A program made the translations under genes and the position numbers. Shown one piece after another: positions 10,653 through 19,323 of a DNA stretch of 19,323 nt. The stretch comes from Ichthyophonus hoferi (lineage: Eukaryota > Opisthokonta > Ichthyosporea > Ichthyophonida > Ichthyophonidae), in contig NAOQ01000701.1 of NCBI GenBank assembly GCA_002751075.1, forward strand, positions 18,269 through 37,591. The letters run 5' to 3'. The notes below the pieces were generated by a model. The model was not told the origin of the DNA. It saw nothing but the letters and a program-made list of their open reading frames with translations, and searched no databases. Every line of letters begins with the position of its first letter. Within the stretch, counting starts at the first letter, position 1.

Positions 10653-10823
10653 TTTTTAGAAAGCCAACTAGTACAATCTAATATTAATAATTTTCTTATT
10701 GAAGATAGAGTTACTGTATATTCTCAACCAGTTTTGAATCACAATTATTTTCTTTTCAATTAAAAGCTATCTGGTAAGGAATTAAAGGCTTCTCTATTAC
10801 TCAACCAAAAGTATGAGCTTTAA
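10653..10823 (+). pseudogene. Coding-like relic, copy 2 (unidentified)
   Basis: A plus-strand stretch reads FLESQLVQSN.. then, after an in-frame stop, LSGKELKASLLLNQKYEL. It shares the 12-mer gaaagccaacta with copy 1 (8390-8670). The distance from that 12-mer to the KELK/KKLK motif is about 117 bases here and about 113 in copy 1, so the two are colinear. Further coding-like residues (SSYIQPHTEL) occur near 10870-10905. It is more decayed than copy 1. The family is unknown to me. Confidence 0.35.
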
Positions 10824-11401
10824 AACAAGTTAAATTAGATTTTAACATGCTCATTACCATAGAATAAAGATACTGATAGTTCTTATATTCAACCACATAC
10901 AGAACTCACAAACATTTATGATAATTATATATATATAATACTCTGGCTTGCTAAGGAACTTTAACCTATATTATTATTATCTGCAATCAAAACTTGAATC
11001 ATTACTTGACTTTTGCTGTGATACTAAATAAAAGCTATATAATTTGCATTTTAAATTATTTTCCGTACATGTATGAGATAATTCCTACACAAGATGAAAT
11101 TGACACAGAGCTCTACTGAATAAATACGAATCATTTCAATTTAAACTTTAATAATTTAGTATATTATTTTAATAAGGCTGTAATATAGGCCAACAGCTAT
11201 ATTAAATAAATAGCAATCAATCATTTTCAATCTATACCTTATTACTGTTATAACGGCAAAATATAGGGAAAAACACATCCCGTTTTTATTCCTACGTATT
11301 TTATGTGTTGATGAAAAACGAGGCCGAGAACATGTTAGATAACATCTAGGTTGAGTATAAATTGAAAGAAAAGTTATTAAAAAAAGGTTTGAAAGCTTAT
11401 A
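10824..11401. other. AT-rich stretch, nothing firm
   Basis: Mostly AT-rich sequence without genes. It may include the decayed 3' part of the relic starting at 10653, but I cannot set its end. Confidence 0.5.
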
Positions 11402-11514
11402 TTTGTTCTCTTTTTGGTTGGTAAAATTTTATGTATATAACTTTGATCGGGAAAAATATAATTTTGTTGGGAAGGTTGTAATTTTAATCGCGAAACTTAT
11501 CATTTGGATCGAAA
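11402..11514 (+). repeat. 21-bp subrepeat array related to the 3061-3333 arms
   Basis: After a TTTGTTCTC entry come units of 21, 20 and 21 bases: 11442-11462, 11463-11482 and 11483-11503. The first is TTTGATCGGGAAAAATATAAT and the third TTTAATCGCGAAACTTATCAT. A terminal TTGGATCGAAA follows at 11504-11514. The end CGCGAAACTTATCATTTGG is shared with the left arm of the element at 3061-3333 in inverse orientation. It looks like a solo arm of the same MITE-like family with a longer internal array. Confidence 0.65.
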
Positions 11515-12140
11515 CCCATCCTGATAATAACACATTTCAGATGGCGGACTATTGTGTAAACAAAACTATAATATAATACCCATTCCAACCACACTGTGGT
11601 TAATTTATACTATTCTAAACACATGTGATGCGGTTAAGCTGAATTCAGAGCAAATTGTATATGTAACATTAACATGGTATACAAGAATTAATCTCAATCT
11701 GAATCATTCCTACGTAGGTTTGATAGATGATTTCTTTATGATCATACATACTAGCTAAATAATACTTAATTTTAATTAATGGCAGATAATAAATAAATAG
11801 AATATATTTTATATTCTAATACAAATAAGTAAACAATTAAAAAATCATTTTAACTTATTACACATGTTTCTACAATCACTACATATGCAATAGTGATTAA
11901 TATTAATCTTAAAGATTATAGCTATATAAACAAATCTCTAAATGGTTGCAAACTTGCAAACAGGTCTCTGTTTTGCACAACTTTAGATGTAAGCGTATAA
12001 TTTATAGTAATATAATTCACTATTCTGTTAATTAACGGTCATTAAGAACACCCACTAGATACCACAAAATTGCATAACAATTTAATATTCACCCGTACAA
12101 TATAGTATAGTATAGTACACTGAAGTTAGTTTTACTACCA
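11515..12140. other. AT-rich spacer
   Basis: No gene is supported. The open frame at 11552-11758 has no ATG start and no recognised similarity. Short GTATA-type repeats lie near 12100-12118, just beyond the SOSS-B poly(A) signal. Confidence 0.55.
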
Positions 12141-12144
12141 GTAC

Positions 12145-12150
12145 TTTATT
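12145..12150 (-). terminator. Poly(A) signal AATAAA of the SOSS-B gene
   Basis: A canonical AATAAA on the minus strand lies 46 bases after the TAA stop of the SOSS-B coding region. It supports the proposed terminal exon. Confidence 0.75.
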
Positions 12151-12196
12151 ATACATGATGATTTTTTAAAAGCCAAACGGTTTGTTTCTTCTCTTT

Positions 12197-14696
12197 TTAA
12201 CTGCTGCGTCTGCCATACATCCCTCTATCACCTGCCGTATAAGGTGGTCTGGTATTCTGTGTAAGAATAAACAAGTAAGTAAGTGTGATGATAATGCCCC
12301 AGTAAGAAGATCGATATACAGATAGATAGAGTAAACGAGATATCTCACCCTTTAAAGAGTATTGGATAGCAGTGTTTTCCACTGTATATCTATCACTAAT
12401 ACTATTATTATGATAGAATAATAGGATAAGAGTACCATAGCATGATAGGATAACTATAATAATTAATTAATTAATTAATATCTGAAATCCATCAAATAAG
12501 ATATATTTTATCAAACCTACTTAGTAACTTAGTAATGAGTCACACATTTTGTAAACCAACACAAATTCTATCGATAACAACTATTTTTTTTCCCTTTCGT
12601 TTTGCCTGATTTTATACTCTACTGTACTATATTATACTATGCTATACTATACCTATACTGTAATTATCATCTTTCTCAGTTCCATGTTTTCTAATTAATT
12701 AATTTTACTTATCAAGATCACTTTATTGGCTTACTAGATTAATTATAAAGATGAGATATAAGTGTATGCATTTTTTAATGTTTAATGCAATTCTATTAGC
12801 TTCCAATTTTTTTCTTAGGATAGTTAATTGCGATTCCTAGGATAATCCCTGATGCTTTAATTAACCAACAATTCAAATAACAAATAAGTCAACAGGATTG
12901 ACACAAGAATCAATAACTACATTCACTCGCCAAGACATTTTGCTATGAATTAATTAACAGGTAATTGGCAATAGCCAATAAAACGCAGCGGATATAAAGA
13001 CCAGCAACAAGAACAACTAAAGGAAAGAACAACTCATGGCAGATTTAAACCCCCCATCTTGCCCTCTAGCACCCAAATTTCAATGCTTTCCCCTATAAAT
13101 TTCACAACTAACGCACCTGTCCGTTGCCTTCATTGGAGTCTCCCCAATTATAACCGCCTCTTGGTGGACCCATAGACCCCATAGAGTGGGGGGGTCCATT
13201 GTTCACAGGGGGGTTTAAAGGAACATAAGGTATTAGGCCAGGCCCGTTCATGTTGGGCACCAGAAAGGGTGGCTGGGCGTTATTGGGTGGAAGTGGTTTC
13301 TGTATTAAGGTAAAAGGGGGGACTCCATTGGTAAATTAAACTCCTTCTTTTAAAGGTTTATCTAATATAATATAATATAATATTATATAATATAATATTA
13401 TATACTATAATACAATACAACACAGTATAACATAAGCATAAAAAAGCAAAAGAACAAGCCAAGATTGTTTTTTTAAAAAATAAATAAAGAATCAATGCCA
13501 TAGGTCAGTAGATATATCAATACGTGTGACAACTATAGTAAATTTTAATATTCAAATGTGATAGGGTAACCTACCCCAGTCATCATGTTTCCGGCTTCTG
13601 GAAATTCCCATCGAAAATCACTCATATTAGGGACTTCCCTGTAAATCATAGTAAACCTAGAGGGAGAAAGAGAGAGAGGAAGAGAAAGGAAGATAGAGAG
13701 AGAGAGGGAGAAGTATATCCAATGGTATTAGGAGTTTATTTTTTTAAATAGTATATTTGAGTGGGCACGAGTGTGTATGTGTATGTTATATATATAGCAC
13801 ATTGTTACCATTAACTGATTGCTGATTGATGCAAAATCATGGGTTATAGTTAATAGTTTGAATAGAATCAATATTATACAGTGTAGAATTGGCATTGTAT
13901 TTTTTAATATAATAGTACAATAGCATAATAGTATAATAGTATAATAGTATAGTAATATAATAGTACAATAGTATAATAGCATAATAATATAACAGTATAA
14001 TAGTATAATAGTATAATAATAGAATAGTATAATAATATAATAGTATAATAATATAATAGTATAATAGTACAATAATATAATAGTATAATAGTACAATAGT
14101 ATAATAATATAATAATATAACAGTATAATACTAAAAAGCCATCATACTACCACACTCTATAACCTAGCGCCACTATACTATGATGTCTATTATAAAATAG
14201 GAGAAAGAAGGGTATGGAGGTAAACAACATATACAACACAACATACTCTCCACATTTCTTCAACGACCCTCTATCTCCCTGTCCCACATAGAGCGTTAAA
14301 ATTTTACTTTTAAACAAGTTACAATAGCCACCCGTTAATTCTAATATATCTCCTGCCCGTACAGCGGTGCCCACTTCATTGAATAGCGTGAATTGGATTG
14401 ATCCAGTTTGGTCAGCAACCAATAGAGTGTAGACTAGGCCCATAGAAGTTTGCTGCGCTTTGGCTGTCGGTGGATGAGGTGGAGAGAGAGAGAGGGAGAG
14501 GGAGAGGGAGAGGATCAATAGATAGATAGATAGATAGATAGATGGGGAGATAGATAGATAGATGGGTAGATAGATATAGATATAAAGATATACAGATAAC
14601 AGTAAACTCACGTTTCTCCAGCACTAAGATGTGGGTATTAATGGCCCTCATGGTAGGTCTCATATCCACTACCGTTGTCCATTTGTTAGAATCCAT
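12197..14696 (-). CDS. SOSS complex subunit B (NABP/hSSB-like), 5 exons
   Basis: Orthologue of human NABP1/NABP2 (SOSS-B), the single-stranded-DNA-binding OB-fold subunit of the SOSS complex, which senses DNA breaks in the nucleus and promotes repair. The exons are 14612-14696, 14247-14463, 13575-13656, 13117-13299 and 12197-12256, all with GT-AG borders, and intron phases 1, 2, 0 and 0. The 208-residue product is close to the human 211. The OB fold spans about residues 8-112: LVLEK at 24-28, VADQTGSI at 44-51, RAGDILELTGGY at 64-75, LTLYVGQG at 84-91 and CGEFTMIYREVPN at 99-111. These match human VADKTGSI, PGDIIRLTKGY, LTLYTGRG and IGEFCMVYSEVPN. Residues from 129 form a proline/glycine/asparagine-rich disordered tail ending GRRSS, like human RRSSKR. 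The ATG at 14696 is the only one in frame after an upstream acceptor (CTACAG, 14711), so a leader intron is likely. Reading through the fourth donor would end the protein after two further codons. The NABP1 versus NABP2 split is vertebrate, so I give no symbol. Confidence 0.93.
13660..13713. repeat. GA-rich microsatellite at a SOSS-B acceptor
   Basis: A purine tract of GA and GGA repeats on the plus strand. On the gene's strand it is a CT-rich tract directly upstream of the exon 3 acceptor (CTAG, 13657), so it probably acts as the polypyrimidine tract. Confidence 0.7.
13910..14133. repeat. Octamer array (TAATAGTA)28 in a SOSS-B intron
   Basis: The 224 bases divide exactly into 28 octamers of consensus TAATAGTA. 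Variants include CAATAGTA, TAATAATA and TAACAGTA, all substitutions, with no insertion or deletion in the whole array. It lies within the 590-base second SOSS-B intron (13657-14246). The long tyrosine/isoleucine/leucine open frame on the minus strand is only the translation of this repeat. Confidence 0.9.
14481..14580. repeat. GA/GGGAGA and GATA microsatellite filling SOSS-B intron 1
   Basis: A purine tract (14481-14513) is followed by interrupted GATA repeats (14521-14580). Together they make up about two thirds of the 148-base first intron. On the gene's strand the order is TATC repeats, then CT repeats, then the acceptor CCACCGACAG at 14464. The microsatellite therefore supplies the polypyrimidine tract. 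Confidence 0.85.
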
Positions 14697-15272
14697 GTTT
14701 TGGTTATGGTCTGTAGGCAAGTAGGTAAATAGATAGGTGTGTAATGACTATAAAAGTAGGTAGGTGGAATTGAGTTTCTATATTATCTATTACAATGTTC
14801 TTCTGCACTCATGCTATGTAATTTTGTGTTTGTGGGTTGTATACATATATAGTATAATAGAATAATTAAATGGTATAAGGGTATAGTAGCATATACATAG
14901 TCTATTATATATAGAAATAGTATATAAAACTATTATATTATATTAAAGTGTGAAGACTAATAATAATTTACTGTTATATATATAATAGAACAATAATACA
15001 ATAAAACTTAGAAAAACATAACGATAATAATAATAATAATAATAATAATAGATAACGTAGGTTACATTATAAACTAAAATTTGAGTATTGGCGGCTCACG
15101 AATTGATTGGCTTATAATTATATGACGTTTTAATTACCCAATACCAATACTATACCAATACTATAATTACTAATTACTATTATTATAATTACAATTATTA
15201 TTACCACTATTATTAATATTAATTTAATATAAATATTATTATTACAATTATTAAAATTATAATCTAATGTAG

Positions 15273-15312
15273 TATAATATAATATAATATAATATAATAT
15301 AATATAATATAA
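15273..15312. repeat. (TATAA)8 microsatellite
   Basis: Eight uninterrupted TATAA pentamers. Related pentamer runs recur near 13365-13410 and 15427-15440. Confidence 0.9.
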
Positions 15313-15313
15313 A

Positions 15314-15441
15314 GTAGTATAATATATAGCAATATAACAGCATAATAAAATATTATATTATATAATGTAGTATAATATATATAGCAATATAACAGCAATA
15401 ATGAAATAAAATATTATATAATGTAGTATAATATAATATAA
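15314..15441. repeat. 53-56-bp tandem repeat, 2.3 units
   Basis: Units start with GTAGTATAATATA at 15314, 15367 and 15423. The first two continue with AGCAATATAACAGC and an AT-rich end. The second has small insertions relative to the first, and the third is truncated into TATAA repeats. Confidence 0.75.
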
Positions 15442-16228
15442 TATGATATCAACCCTTGGTTTGTTTCCCTATATATTGGTACTTGGTATTTTAACTTGTG
15501 CATTTGATATTAATTTTTATTTGTAAACCACCATCTTTTAACAACTAGGAGCCAATCGTCTTAATTAATGTTTAGTTATTTGCCATTAGTAGTTAAATAC
15601 GTTAATCAATCTCCGATTAATTAATTACTACAGAGATTGGGCCACTGCTACTGTGTTATTATTATATAAATTAAATAATAAATACATAATAAAACTATAA
15701 TAATAATAGGATGAAGTAATAGGATAGCCTAATATAATATAATATTTCATAATGTATTATAATAATATAGTTGCAAGCTCATGCTTCACCATAATTATTT
15801 TTAAATGTGTAAATTAGCCCTTAGGTACAGACATGGACATACATTGATAGCACATTGATAGCACATGTCTCACCTGTGCACTATATGATGAGATGACTGA
15901 AGGCAAAATAGGGGATTATAATATATTGTGATGTAAGGAGAGGAGGAGATATAATATAATACAATACACTATAATACCCTATACTATACTAATGTAATAT
16001 CAAATACTGTAATATTATATTATACAATGCAATGTAATACACTTTAATATACTGATATTATATTATATTATACTTGACTAAGTTATATTATAATATATGA
16101 TATTGTACTATGCTATACTAAATCACACTATCACATCCTATATAATATTATATCATAGTTTGCCAAGCTATACAGACTATACTATACTATAAAAATAATT
16201 AGTATCTTCTGCTCTCTCCCTCCCTTAG

Positions 16229-16946
16229 ACCAAGCTGAAATGTGTTGTTGGTTTCTCACATTCTGTCCTAAGTCTAAATAGAACCAAGACCCTTCAGGAT
16301 GAGCTGTTTTACCTTGCCTACCTGGCTGGTCCCATAGTACTCCCTCTACCACTCTACTTGGCTTAGGACACCACCTCACACATATCAATCACCACTCCTC
16401 TATATAGGTGTGATTGAAACTAAAAATACTAGCAAGGAGAAGGAAGTAATATTGATTAGGCTCAGGAAATGTTACATTTGTCATGTGAATGACTGGGAGG
16501 AAAGTAAGAGGGTCTATCATTTATTTGCAACCATTCTTAAAGAACATAAGGTAATACCAATATGGACCTAGATCAACTGGGAAAGGTTGGGGAGAAGAAT
16601 GACCCTGATGTATAATATGTATGTATGGCATCAGCTGCATTTTAAACATTCAAAATATATTATAAAACCAAAATATCTATATATATATTAGGGTTTTGTA
16701 TTGTAACAAACATATTTAACCAATAGAGTAAAAAAGCCTTTTATATGGTTGTATGATGGACGAACATTACATATAATTTTACCACCTTAGCTGCCATAGT
16801 TTGTTTATAATTATCTTATTGATGTCATTGGCAGTGTAAAGGCATTACAGTTTAATACCATAGAGGCTGGCAATTGTGAGAGAACAAATGATGTCATTGA
16901 GTGGTTCTATGAGATCAGAACAAAGTCATTCATCTTTATATCATGA
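16229..16946 (+). pseudogene. Candidate STIR (SEFIR/TIR)-fold receptor exons, possibly a pseudogene
   Basis: Three plus-strand patches read like coding sequence. Patch 1, 16229-16366, follows a strong acceptor (CTCTCCCTCCCTTAG) and contains a membrane-like segment ELFYLAYLAGPIVLPLPLYL. Patch 2 starts at 16408 after CTCCTCTATATAG and holds RLRKCYICHVNDWEES and HLFATILKEHK; a donor AAG|GTAATA follows at 16551. Patch 3 runs from 16851 after ATTACAG to a TGA at 16944, with DVIEWFYEIRTKSFIFIS. The layout strand-helix-strand, then EW..I...F.I..S, resembles SEFIR domains of IL-17 receptors (K.F.CY...FA..L, then EW...I...FI..CS). Patches 2 and 3 splice in phase 0 without a break. However, coding-like VIPIW and then, in another frame, DLDQLGKVGEKNDPD follow the donor, which hints at a frameshift in a longer exon. 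The join of patch 1 to patch 2 lacks a good donor. Identity is inference from pattern only. Confidence 0.33.
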
Positions 16947-16956
16947 GGTTACATTA

Positions 16957-16977
16957 AATAAACATAATTTTAATAAA
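16957..16977 (+). terminator. Tandem poly(A) signals
   Basis: Two AATAAA hexamers on the plus strand (16957-16962 and 16972-16977) follow the TGA at 16944-16946 by 10 and 25 bases. They could end a transcript containing the coding-like patches at 16408-16946. AATAAA is common by chance in such AT-rich DNA. Confidence 0.35.
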
Positions 16978-17058
16978 GCATATAGGTAGTATTGGCAAGT
17001 AAATTATACAGACCACACAAGTAGTTATGTTATTGAAATGGTGGTTATTTGTTATTAT

Positions 17059-17112
17059 GCTAACTCTAAACCCAGCTTTAGTCCAAAACCTTAAACCCTA
17101 AACGCTAAGCCC
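17059..17112. repeat. Degenerate telomere-like C/T/A tract
   Basis: A short run containing CTAAACCC, CCTTAAACCCTAAACGC and CTAAGCCCC resembles degenerate (CCCTAA)n, the complement of the animal telomere repeat. Only one unit is near perfect, so chance is likely. Confidence 0.2.
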
Positions 17113-17302
17113 CATGATAATCCAGTCAGAAAAACCTTGTTAACCAAGGTTCAAACAACACTCAGACAGCTTAATTTCTGAATGCTACTGGAATACTTCA
17201 CTATAGAGGAAAGTAGAGTAACTCACACTGGATCACTGCTTGATTGACATATGTAAGGATAGTAGGAATATGTTGAGATCCTATAGAGGTATAGCTATAC
17301 AG

Positions 17303-17896
17303 TCCTATGACATTATCAATGAATTTTTTTTTATTGGCTACCATTTCACCCCAAGAGATGCAGCAAGGGGCTATGAAAAATATGTTTTAGAGCTTTGGAC
17401 CCACAAGAAAAACCCCAGTTTGTCCTATTTTTCCACCAACTTTTCTCCTACAGACTACAACTTATAATTACAAGAGCTAAGAACTACTACCCCCAACCAA
17501 TCAACAACTAAAAAGATGGTATTGTACCCTCTTTTTTGTCATAAGGATATCACAGTACATACATATGAGCAGCCAGGCCTATGTGATGTGATATGATTGG
17601 TGTGCAACCCCTCCCCCCTAGCAACCAGTGACTCTGCTGTGAATTTCTCTTTCCATAAAGTTTATCATGGATGTTTTGCCTGTCTAATGAGAACCTCTCA
17701 ATTGAACCTGACAACCACAGTTAGGTTACCAACCTCTGAAGGAATAGATGCATCTATGGACTTTTTGTACATCAAGCAACATATATATACTGTATTATTA
17801 GTTATTAATGTTATGTTATTAACCAATTATAATTTAACATATGCTGCATGCTACAAGTTTGTTAGCAGGACCAATTGGAATGAAATTGATGGTTAA
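17303..17896 (+). pseudogene. Further coding-like patches downstream (unidentified)
   Basis: Patch 17303-17467 follows GCTATACAG and contains DAARGYEKYVLELWTHKKNP. Within it a strong acceptor, CCAACTTTTCTCCTACAG, opens another frame with ITRAKNYYPQPINN. Patch 17622-17896 follows a very strong polypyrimidine acceptor (CCCCTCCCCCCTAG) and contains NFSFHKVYHGCFACL, then TTTVRLPTSEGIDASMDFLY. All lie on the same strand as the 16229-16946 patches and could be later exons of the same gene or its decayed remains. I recognise no domain with confidence, and the 3' part of the last patch drifts into low complexity. Confidence 0.27.
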
Positions 17897-18934
17897 ATTA
17901 AATTATAGTATAACAACATGAATTCTATTGGTTATAGGCTTAGATATATAATAAAAGTTATCTATAATAAGAATCTACCAATAATTCTTTGACAGCAAAA
18001 AATATTTTGCAGTTATAGAAATTATATATTATTCTAATATTATCTTATTTGTAGACACCATTTTATATATATGATATTACTGGTTCTCATTATATTTAAA
18101 ATGTAAATGAACAATGTCTATTTATAGCAAGTTGATAGTACTATATAGCCAATCAATTGACTATAGGTTTTAATACCAGTAGATTATTTTGCATATATGT
18201 TATGATTACTATCCATAAAATTTAATTGATTGGTCTGGTAAAGAGATGTTATGATTGGCTCATAAAAATAAAGCTAAAACATAATTGGCTAGCATATTGT
18301 GCACGTATACTTTAATATTGATACCCCATGAAAATGAATCCAAGATATGTAATTACTATATATATATATATATGCTTGATACTTTATTTAAATTTATTAT
18401 TCCTTTAAATGGACTTTTAAAAATCAACTCATCTATTGGGGCAATATCATTTTCCCCATATCCTTACATCATATATATGCAATGAACATAACACATACTT
18501 AATAGCATTTTAAATTTTAATTCTGCCTTTAAGCAATATGTTAAAAATTCAATTGGTTGCTCAAAATAAACACACTTTCTCGTGAACTTAATATTACATA
18601 GTTAGCCAACAAACACTCCATAGAACTATATTAAATACTATAAAAGTATAATAAGCCAATCATATATACCAACAGTGGGAATAGAGAACACAGTAAATTA
18701 GAGTCTAAATAATGAGTGACTGCTGTGATATTATAATACAGGATGGGTCAGACATTGGTTAATATATATTTTTATGCTTTATAGTGTAATAAATAGGATG
18801 AGACCAGTAGGTATATAATAATATTATCATATATTATACTATACTATACTATACTATACTATACTAAAGTAAACTAAATTAAACTATACTATAACATATC
18901 ATACTATACTATATATATACCATACTAGATAAGC
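17897..18934. other. AT-rich spacer with simple repeats
   Basis: No gene is supported. A (TA)n run lies at 18357-18373 and a pentamer array at 18835-18864. Sequences like CCAATCA/TGATTGG recur several times between 18150 and 18660 without forming a defined array. Confidence 0.55.
18835..18864. repeat. (TATAC)6 microsatellite
   Basis: Six uninterrupted TATAC pentamers. Similar TATAC/GTATA runs occur near 12100, 12640 and 16180. Confidence 0.9.
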
Positions 18935-18940
18935 TTTATT
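18935..18940 (-). terminator. Poly(A) signal of the right-edge gene
   Basis: AATAAA on the minus strand lies about 180 bases after the TAG stop at 19119-19121. A second overlapping-type hexamer occurs slightly upstream, in GAAAATAAAAG near 18955. Confidence 0.5.
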
Positions 18941-19118
18941 CAGTAATTTCTTTTATTTTCTCTCATAGCCAACAAAATGTGTTGGAATTTCAAAGACATT
19001 GGCAATAATACAACCATCTAGCACAAGGTCTATTTTTTACCTTTTACCCCTAAATATCTCTGCCAATTGAAGCCTATGGAGGTGCGTGCAAATGATTAAT
19101 GATTAGATGAAGTAATAG

Positions 19119-19323
19119 CTATATAAGGCTAGAATCTAAGATTAAATCTGTTCGAGATCCCCGAGGTATTGTGGGACTTGGTTCTGGTGAGCTGTTATAA
19201 GTGGCTTCCAAAAGAGGGTGAGGCGGTTTGATGTTTTGCTTTGGAGAAGAAACTTTCTCTTCTGATTTATCAAGTCGAACTCTGACCCAGTCTACTATTT
19301 CTAGAATAACAGCCTGAGAGGGA
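19119..19323 (-). CDS. Terminal coding exon of an unidentified gene (partial)
   Basis: An open frame enters from the window edge and ends at TAG (19119-19121). A polypyrimidine acceptor TCCCTCTCAG places the exon start at 19313, giving 64 codons plus stop; the frame also stays open to the edge. The translation begins AVILEIVDWVRVRLDKSEE, continues through a proline/serine-rich stretch (NSSPEPSPTIPRG) and ends DLILDSSLI. The first part looks like an amphipathic helix, perhaps the end of a folded or coiled-coil domain, followed by a disordered tail. The base composition is richer in G+C than its flanks and a poly(A) signal follows at 18935-18940. I do not recognise the protein; the rest of the gene lies beyond the window. 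Confidence 0.65.
   Translation of the reverse strand, partial: PSQAVILEIVDWVRVRLDKSEEKVSSPKQNIKPPHPLLEATYNSSPEPSPTIPRGSRTDLILDSSLI

Larger units (their letters stand above)
14740..16200. other. AT simple-sequence region
   Basis: No gene is supported. The region is almost wholly low-complexity: AAT repeats at about 15027-15050, TATAA repeats at 15273-15312, a 53-56-bp tandem at 15314-15441, an 11-bp duplication ACATTGATAGC at 15841-15862 and ACTAT-type runs up to 16195. Confidence 0.65.

Noticed and set aside
11504-11514. GGATCGAAACC resembling a reversed tRNA B-box
   Set aside because: It belongs to the 21-bp subrepeat family and has no A-box partner or cloverleaf.
11541-11758. Short ATGGCGGAC start and an overlapping 68-codon open frame
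   Set aside because: The ATG frame stops after 11 codons, the longer frame lacks ATG, and neither shows a family motif.
13728-14096. 122-codon Tyr/Ile/Leu-rich minus-strand open frame
   Set aside because: It is the translation of the octamer array and its AT flank inside a SOSS-B intron.
16182-16388. Minus-strand open frame overlapping the plus-strand coding-like patches
   Set aside because: The plus-strand reading has good splice acceptors and a domain-like pattern, so the minus frame is more likely its antisense shadow.
17059-17112. Interstitial telomere repeat
   Set aside because: Only one CCCTAA-like unit is near perfect; kept as a low-confidence repeat rather than a telomere relic.

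Overview
The window is AT-rich eukaryotic DNA, judged by eye at roughly 70% A+T or more. It holds intron-containing genes with GT-AG splice sites, AATAAA poly(A) signals and many short tandem repeats. The two recognisable proteins, ribosomal protein S16 and a SOSS-B/NABP single-stranded-DNA-binding protein with an arginine/serine tail, point to an animal. Their moderate divergence from the human proteins, the small introns and the AT-rich background would suit an early-branching invertebrate such as a sponge. That placement is inference.

Layout: 1-4534 has no recognisable gene. It holds simple repeats, a bulged hairpin (538-575), an inverted-repeat element (3061-3333) and a strongly C-over-G-skewed tract (3959-4460). 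RPS16 lies on the minus strand at 4535-5792 (four coding exons, complete, 146 residues), probably with a leader exon near 6332-6353. From 6395 to 12140 the DNA is repeat-dominated: a diverged tandem family (6395-7680), an inverted repeat (7721-7791), two related coding-like relics (8390-8670 and 10653-10823), a 22-bp minisatellite (9988-10176) and an array of 21-bp subrepeats (11402-11514) related to the arms of the 3061-3333 element.

The SOSS-B gene lies on the minus strand at 12197-14696 (five coding exons, 208 residues). Its introns carry an indel-free 28-unit octamer array and a GATA/GA microsatellite that supplies the polypyrimidine tract of one acceptor. From 14740 to 16200 I see only AT-rich simple repeats. 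On the plus strand at 16229-17896 lies a string of coding-like patches with convincing splice acceptors. I read part of it as a possible transmembrane plus SEFIR/TIR-fold (STIR) receptor gene or pseudogene; this is the least certain and potentially most interesting item. The last 200 bases carry the terminal coding exon of an unidentified minus-strand gene with a poly(A) signal at 18935-18940.

The recognised genes are housekeeping functions (translation; DNA repair) with no evident functional link to each other.
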